A DNA stretch of 64,000 nucleotides from Lepraria neglecta (Eukaryota; Ascomycota; Lecanoromycetes; Lecanorales; Stereocaulaceae), in the NCBI GenBank assembly GCA_033220425.1, contig CM065649.1, positions 4,526,001 through 4,590,000 on the forward strand, given 5' to 3'. Shown piece after piece: positions 58,556 through 64,000 of the stretch. Below the pieces are notes generated by a model. That model had not been told where the DNA came from, searched no databases, and saw only the letters and a program-made list of their open reading frames with translations. Each line of letters opens with the position of its first letter. The stretch's first letter is position 1. The position numbers and the translations under genes were made by a program.

Positions 58556-59350
58556 ATGCCGGCAGCCACACAAACTACTGTGGACAGGCTTGACAAGCCC
58601 AGTGCTTATTATCTTGGAAGGGTAAGGAAATTGCTGACCTTGTCTCTATCACCTCCAACACATCTTGTACAAGACTGATTCAGAATGTTGCTTGCTAGAA
58701 CAAGAAGCGTAAGTATGGTCGTGACCGAGATGATGACGACGTGGGCCGCGAAAGAACACCCGAAGAGCCAGAAGACCCATTGAAGGATGCAGCAACTCTC
58801 TACGTCGGCAACCTGTACGTTAAAAGAGCTTTGTCCAGGTGAATAGGAAGCTGGATTGGATTGACTTATACCCTGCAGATCTTTCTACACCACAGAAGAG
58901 CAAATACATGAGCTCTTTGCTAAGTACGGTATCCTATCTTCATTCATGAATAACGCTGACGTGGTGCAAGATGTGGGGAGATCAAACGACTTGTAATGGG
59001 GCTGGATCGATTCCACAAGACACCGTGTGGATTCTGTTTCGTCGAGTACTACAATCACCAAGATGCACTGGACTGTATGAAGTACATTGGAGGCACTAAG
59101 CTGGATGAGCGAATAATACGGACAGATTTGGACCCTGGGTTTCAAGAGGGTAGACAATACGGGTATGTAGAGCTGATGGAGGAAATGGTACACTGAGTCT
59201 CTATTGACGAACAACTGCAGGCGAGGGAAATCCGGTGGTCAAGTCCGAGACGAGTACCGCGATGAATACGATCCAGGGCGAGGAGGCTACGGGCGTGCAA
59301 TCGCAGAGGAGCGTCAAAAGGAGGAAGATGAATACGGCAAGGGGAGGTGA
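58556..59350 (+). CDS. CBC2: Nuclear cap-binding complex small subunit (Cbc2/CBP20)
   Basis: Five exons (58556-58621, 58699-58814, 58879-58923, 58971-59162 and 59221-59350) give 182 residues. The introns are 77, 64, 47 and 58 bases, all in agreeing phases. The RRM is complete: RNP2 as [10 protein letters not shown], then the alpha helix [20 protein letters not shown], and RNP1 as [10 protein letters not shown]. The cap-contacting residues typical of CBP20 are in place (Tyr in SAYYLGR and in [27 protein letters not shown] at the C-terminal side). The tail is Arg/Glu-rich. With the large subunit it binds m7G caps of nascent transcripts and supports splicing and export. Confidence 0.95.
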
Positions 59351-59497
59351 TGGCATATACCATGGGCTAGTGGGCGTCTGGCGTGTATGGATATCTGTGC
59401 GGTCAAGGATCTGATATGTACGAGGATCATCAGCTTACGAACACATCTAATGCGAGTTTGGGGCCTTAATTCGAGCGTTGACGCTCGTAAAGACGAT

Positions 59498-60388
59498 CTA
59501 TCTATGTTGATCTTGGTTATCCAACAGGTCTCTAACTTGCTCCAGCCACCACACATGGATCCTTGCATCTTCAGTCAGCTCAGGATGGAAGCTCGTCCCG
59601 AAGACATTGCCTTGCTTGACAGCAACGATATCTCCAACCTCGTCAGCCATACCCAACGCAGCGACCTCTCCTCTCAGTGTACGGCTTCGACCTGGCAAGG
59701 TAGCCATCACTTCGACTGGACGGAGGACTTGTTTCTTAGCTCTCTCTCCTTCGGCTTCTTTGGCAGGTGCAATGACTGTTTCGTCCAGAGCTCCTTCGCC
59801 CGTCTGCTCGCCTTGTACCACCGGCAGCAGCTTCTCCACCACTGGCGCTCTAATGAAAATCCCATTGAACGTATCGTTTCTACCATCGCCATTTCTTGAG
59901 TTGAGGAAAGGTAGAGCCAGCGGCGTCTCGAAGCTTTCGGTCTGTCTTCCGAAATAATTCCGGTTCACTCTTACGTCCAAGCCGCCTATGAGATCTTGTC
60001 CTCCCTTCTTCGTCCGATTGGCAGATTCGGCAAGCAAGATCAGTCCAGCACAGGTCCCCCAGGTTGATTTCCGGTGTACTCTGTGGACAGGCAATTAGCT
60101 TCTATGCAACTCTTCCGACTAGGATGATGTGAAGACATACTTTACGAAGTTTCGCAAAGGTTCCAGCATGTTTGATCGGGCAGCAACCAAAGAGACAGTT
60201 GTGCTCTCTCCGCCAGGAATGATAAGGCCCTCACATCTCTCCAGCTCTTGGGTGGTTCGAACCTCCACAAATTCCCACCTTTGGCCATTCTTGAGGGCTA
60301 CCTCTGTAGCAGCCTGACGTAAAAGCTTAACATGCTCGTAGAAAGCACCTTGCAAGGCGAGCACGCCTACAGCGATGTCTGTTGTCAT
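59498..60388 (-). CDS. SNO1: Pyridoxal 5'-phosphate synthase glutaminase subunit (Pdx2/Sno1)
   Basis: Two exons, 60388-60141 and 60080-59498, with a 60-base intron in phase 2, give 276 residues. The class I glutaminase motifs are clear: the start IAVGVLALQGAFYEH, the loop LIIPGGESTT, the nucleophile in STWGTCAGLILLA and the catalytic His-Glu in GTSFHPELT. It releases ammonia from glutamine for the Pdx1/Snz synthase in vitamin B6 formation. Compared with bacterial PdxT (about 190-200 residues) the protein is longer because of an insert after NGIFIRAPVVEKLLPV, about 40 residues rich in Glu/Ala (about 185-225); such inserts occur in fungal members. Convergent with CBC2 (147 bases) and divergent from the thiolase. 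Confidence 0.94.
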
Positions 60389-60613
60389 TTGAAGAGTGTG
60401 TGAAGTTCGAGTCACGATAAGATACCCCCAGAACGTCACCCTGCGCCGGACTTTATAGACGGCCCGGCCAAGCATGTATCCCGCGGGCAGATCCCGAGAA
60501 GCATGAGCTTCTTTTCCTCCATCTTTTCGCCAGAGCTTACCATTGCCTTCCAGCGATGATGAATGCCTTCATGGTCTTCTCACTGAGCCTCTTTTTTATC
60601 ATTTACCACCCTG
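60389..60613. promoter_or_regulatory. Bidirectional promoter of SNO1 and the thiolase gene
   Basis: 225 bases separate the start codons. The thiolase side has a pyrimidine-rich run ending in TTTTTTATCATTT before the start. No gene is present. Confidence 0.55.
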
Positions 60614-61934
60614 ATGGCTCAATTCCATAAAGGATTGAAAAATATCCTCCAGAAGCACCCAAATGACGTGGTCTTCCTCTCCGCCCTCCGTACCCCCATA
60701 ACACGCTCGTACAAAGGCGGCCTACGCAATGCCTATCCAGAGCAGATGCTCGCAGCTGTCAGTCCCATCCCCCCTATTCAAAAATCCTCTCATCTAATAT
60801 CCCCTACCACAGGTCCTCCGCGCGACCCTAACCCAAAACCCCAACGTTCCCTCCTCCGCCATCCAAGATGTCTCCATAGGGACCGTTCTCTCCGAACTCG
60901 GCGGCAGCAAATCAGCCCGCATGGCCCTTAACCACGTTGGCTACCCTTCCAGTACGTCTCTCTACACCGTCAACCGCGCCTGCGCCTCCTCTCTCCAAGC
61001 CATAACAACCATCGCCGATTCAATATCCGTAGGGCGTATAGACATGGGTATAGGAGCGGGAATGGAGAGCATGACGAAAAACTACGGTTCCAAAGCTGTT
61101 CCGACACAGCTCTGGCCGGAGCTAAAAGAGAGTCCTGTGAAAGATGCAAGAGATTGTATCATGCCGATGGGCATTACGAGTGAGAATGTCGCGGAGCGGT
61201 ATGGTATCAGCCGCGCAGACCAGGACGCTTTTGGCGCTGCGTCGCATAATCGAGCCTCCAAAGCGCAGAAAGAAGGACTTTTCGACAAAGAAATCGCCTT
61301 TGTGACCGTAACCAACCCACTAGGCGAAGGCGACGGCAGTCCCACGCCCCAGCCGGCAGAAACAGTCGAAGTCAGTAAAGATGACGGGATAAGACATAAC
61401 GCCTCTACAGAATCGATGGGGAAATTGAAACCCGTCTTCAAAGAAACGGGCACCACGACCGCAGGCAATTCCTCGCAAGTCTCAGACGGCGCAGCCGCAG
61501 CACTGATGTCTCGTCGCTCAACTGCCACCTCACTTGGTCTTGAATCCTCTATAATCGGCAAATTTGCTGGTTCTATTGTCGTGGGCGTGGCGCCGGATGA
61601 GATGGGTATTGGGCCCGCTTATGCCATACCAGCTTTGCTGGACTCGATGGGCATAAGCAATGAGGATGTAGGCGTGTGGGAGATTAATGAGGCGTTTGCT
61701 AGTCAGGCGTTATATTGTGTGAGGAAACTTGGACTGGAGAAGGAGATGGAGAAGGGGAAGATAAATCCTAGGGGTGGGGCTATTGCGTTGGGACATCCGT
61801 TAGGGGCGACGGGTGGGAGGATGGTCAGTACGATTTTGGGTGAGATGGGGGGAGAGGGGTTTGGAGAGCTGGGTGTTGTGAGTATGTGTGTGGGGACTGG
61901 GATGGGGATGGCCGGGTTGATTGTTAGGGAATGA
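60614..61934 (+). CDS. 3-ketoacyl-CoA thiolase (acetyl-CoA acyltransferase)
   Basis: Two exons, 60614-60757 and 60813-61934, with a 55-base intron in phase 0, give 421 residues. Thiolase landmarks: the N-terminal DVVFLSALRTPITRSYKGG, the acyl-enzyme Cys in VNRACASSLQAI, the GNSSQVSDGAAA block, WEINEAFASQAL, the His in GGAIALGHPLGATGGR and the second Cys in CVGTGMGMAGL. It cleaves 3-ketoacyl-CoA in the last step of beta-oxidation. There is no C-terminal PTS1 (it ends IVRE). The N-terminus GLKNILQKH is only loosely like a PTS2, so peroxisome versus mitochondrion cannot be decided. It could work with the peroxisomal ATP carrier encoded 21 kb away. Confidence 0.93.
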
Positions 61935-62059
61935 AAATGTAGGAATATTCAAGTAGCTAACGTAAATATGAAATGGGGTATCTAATGGCAAGCAACCGCT
62001 TGAATGCTCCATTCCCTCCTAGAACGCCAGTCAAACCTCCTAATGCTGTGGTCGGCCAG

Positions 62060-64000
62060 TCAACACTTTGCCTTCAATCCTTCTTGCACATGGGCCGTAG
62101 CTCCCTTTCCCTTGCCATCCTGCGGGCATCTATCCATACTATCTCGCTTCCCTGCCTGGGCCTGCGTCCACTTCTCCGCTACATTGTTGAGGTTAAGAGC
62201 CGACATATTTGACGAAGGGGCGGGAGATGTTGCAAGTGCTGGACTAGTAGGCGGGCTAGTATGCTGAAAACCCTTCTCTTCTTGCTCGGTACCAGCAGTG
62301 TGGTTCGAATCGATGGTTTCTTTCCTGTCCAAGTTGCTCAAGAAGTCGACGTCGACCCCTTCTTCTTGCAGGCATGATGACATTGCCCTCATCTTTCCAC
62401 TTGATTTTTGGGATGTAGACCGTATTTCTGGATGACTTAATGCTCTATCCACGAATTGATGTTGAAAAGATTGGGCTGTAGCCCCTTGGTTGGTATCAGG
62501 TAAGGAGACAGTGGCCCCTAGTATCTCCTCCATATCGTGGAGCATGACCTCCATTGGCGCGATAGTGGCGTACTCCCAGAACTGGGAATACGCAGTAACG
62601 TGGCCGCATACTCCTCCAGTTGCGTTATCGATCACCCAAGCCCCCGAGTCACCACCCACTCCAAAGTCGCCTTTGACTCGCCAGACTGGCGAAGGGTAGA
62701 GTCTTCCCGGCATTTTGGTCATTTGCATGTCAGGCAGAATCGTTCCTGTTGCCAAACTTTGAGGTTTGCACCGTTAGAAACCATCCATATCGTGGGAATA
62801 ACCCCGAAGAGAGTGTCGACTTACCCACTCGTGGAGCCAAATGCGTGCACTCGCAGAGCTCCAAGTTCCTCGGTTTTGACCACTTGACAAGGGTAAGAAG
62901 CCAAAGTGCTGCCCTTTTGACAGTGTTTTGAGCCGCCATCTACCACGTTTGCGATCGGTTTCCGGTCTTCGTGCAATTTGAATAGGGCCCAGTCCACCTC
63001 ATGTGCCACTTCTCCGTATGTAAACCGCCGCAATCCGGATGATGCATGGATACTGCCCAGGCCGTGGATTACCAAATGGTCGTCGCTCATTTCATCCTCG
63101 TCTGGGAAAAACTCCGGCTCAACGTCATCGAGAGCTGGCTGTGTAACGATAATATGTGACCCTTGCCCGGGTTTAGTCCCAGGCAAATCGCCTGCATTGA
63201 GATCTTCTTCCACATTGAAATCTTCCTGCGCTGAGGCCTGTAGCCCATCAAATTCGTCGTCCGAGATGTCCAGTAAGTCGAAACTGCCGGGTATATCGTC
63301 TTCTAAATCCGGTAGGTTCGTAATGTTTGGCGGCCAGGAACCCTTGATATCGTCATTACTCTCTCCTGGATTCGGATCCTCCAGCATATGGTGGACGCTC
63401 ATCCCATGTGCTTCGCCGTTCACAAGGACTACACCCCCAAAAGTGACAGATTCTGAGTGCTGCTCGTCAACGAAACATCCAATTGACGCTCCGCATGCCG
63501 GCTTTTGTTGGTATCGTGACGGCTGTTTCCCGCTGTTCTGGCCCGGTTGAGGGGCAGGTTTCTTGGTCCGCTTCTTTTTGCCACGCTTCGATCGTGTGAG
63601 CTGGCCAGATGCAACCTGAATGTCAAATAGCCCCTTGTCTTCGTTCACGTGATGGAGGATCTTCCATGCTCGCAGTATGCTACCGCAGACCATTAAGATA
63701 GTTGGCTTTGCTGTTTCCGGAGTCTCGCCAGCCATACATACATGTATTTCGTAAGACTCCCACCGGTTGATAGCCTTTGCGAACATTCGGCTTAACTTGG
63801 GCATCATGACGGTATCGAAATACGAGCGGGTTGCGGCCGGTACCTTGTGAGACCAGATGCAGACATCTATTTTGACCCCTGGCTCCGTGAGGGAATCAAC
63901 CTTCAGCGCATCCCAAAGTGACGAATTGGTAGCAGCTTCACGTGGGTCTTCCAATGGTGGACCCTCGACCTCAGCTGCAGGGTTGGGGGTAGGTTCTGAT
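62060..64000 (-). CDS. Chymotrypsin-like protein with acidic insert, 5' end outside the window
   Basis: Partial gene. Exon 64000-62825 is open to the window edge and is joined across a 68-base intron (62757-62824, phase 2) to 62756-62060. Numbering from 63954, a predicted His (VHHM, about 188-189), Asp (VDWALFKL, 321) and Ser (GVGGDSGAW, 414) occur in the order of chymotrypsin-fold proteases. About 130 residues lie between His and Asp, very rich in Asp/Glu (SFDLLDISDDEFDG, FFPDEDEMSDDH). Before the domain is a basic cluster (RSKRGKKKRTKK, 121-132), possibly a nuclear localisation signal. There is no signal peptide in the visible part. After the domain comes a Ser/Thr-rich tail of about 170 residues. 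Such proteins are found as uncharacterised fungal genes; substrate and place of action are unknown. Confidence 0.7.

Overview
The window is nuclear DNA of a filamentous ascomycete (Pezizomycotina; Dothideomycetes or a close class is my best guess). The evidence is many short GT-AG introns of about 42-100 bases, fungus-restricted families (CFEM, HET, DUF3723, DUF7924, DUF3712, DUF7702, DUF3605 and NACHT-ankyrin STAND proteins) and fungal versions of ACC1, NUP82, CDC27 and SND2. Exon joins were worked out by hand from reading frames and splice signals. No tRNA, rRNA or CRISPR array was seen.

Layout. 2.1-4.5 kb: a CBM21 glycogen-targeting subunit of protein phosphatase 1. 4.5-12.3 kb is an accessory, decaying stretch: a trace of a chromodomain retrotransposon, a small coiled-coil gene, a broken DUF3723 gene, a GC-rich mirrored minisatellite and a DUF7924 nuclease-like gene with a repetitive coiled-coil tail. 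12.9-16.8 kb: a DUF3712 membrane protein and a CFEM cell-surface protein. 18.2-27 kb: acetyl-CoA carboxylase (ACC1) followed in tandem by a lysophosphatidate acyltransferase. 27.6-35.8 kb: CDC27/APC3, SND2, cytochrome b5 reductase, a DUF3605 protein and a catechol-type O-methyltransferase. 36-45.2 kb: an interrupted HET gene, a peroxisomal adenine nucleotide carrier, histone H4, GAR formyltransferase (ADE8), a methyltransferase with one stop codon and a secreted beta-propeller. 47.4-54.7 kb: a DUF7702 membrane protein and the wreck of a NACHT-ankyrin receptor. 55.5-64 kb: NUP82, the cap-binding subunit CBC2, the PLP-synthase glutaminase SNO1/PDX2, a 3-ketoacyl-CoA thiolase and a chymotrypsin-like protein that runs off the right edge.

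How it fits together. Most intact genes are housekeeping genes, several in divergent pairs with short shared promoters (NUP82/CBC2, SNO1/thiolase, H4/ADE8, CDC27/SND2). ACC1, the acyltransferase, the peroxisomal carrier and the thiolase all belong to lipid metabolism. The accessory genes (DUF3723, DUF7924, HET, STAND receptor) are of the kind linked to non-self recognition or carried by giant fungal transposons, and nearly all are broken. The window therefore looks like a conserved chromosome arm with islands of decayed accessory DNA. I do not see a clearly new working system. The most unusual items are the chymotrypsin-like protein with an acidic insert inside its catalytic domain, the DUF7924 protein that may have lost an active-site acid, and the mirrored minisatellite.
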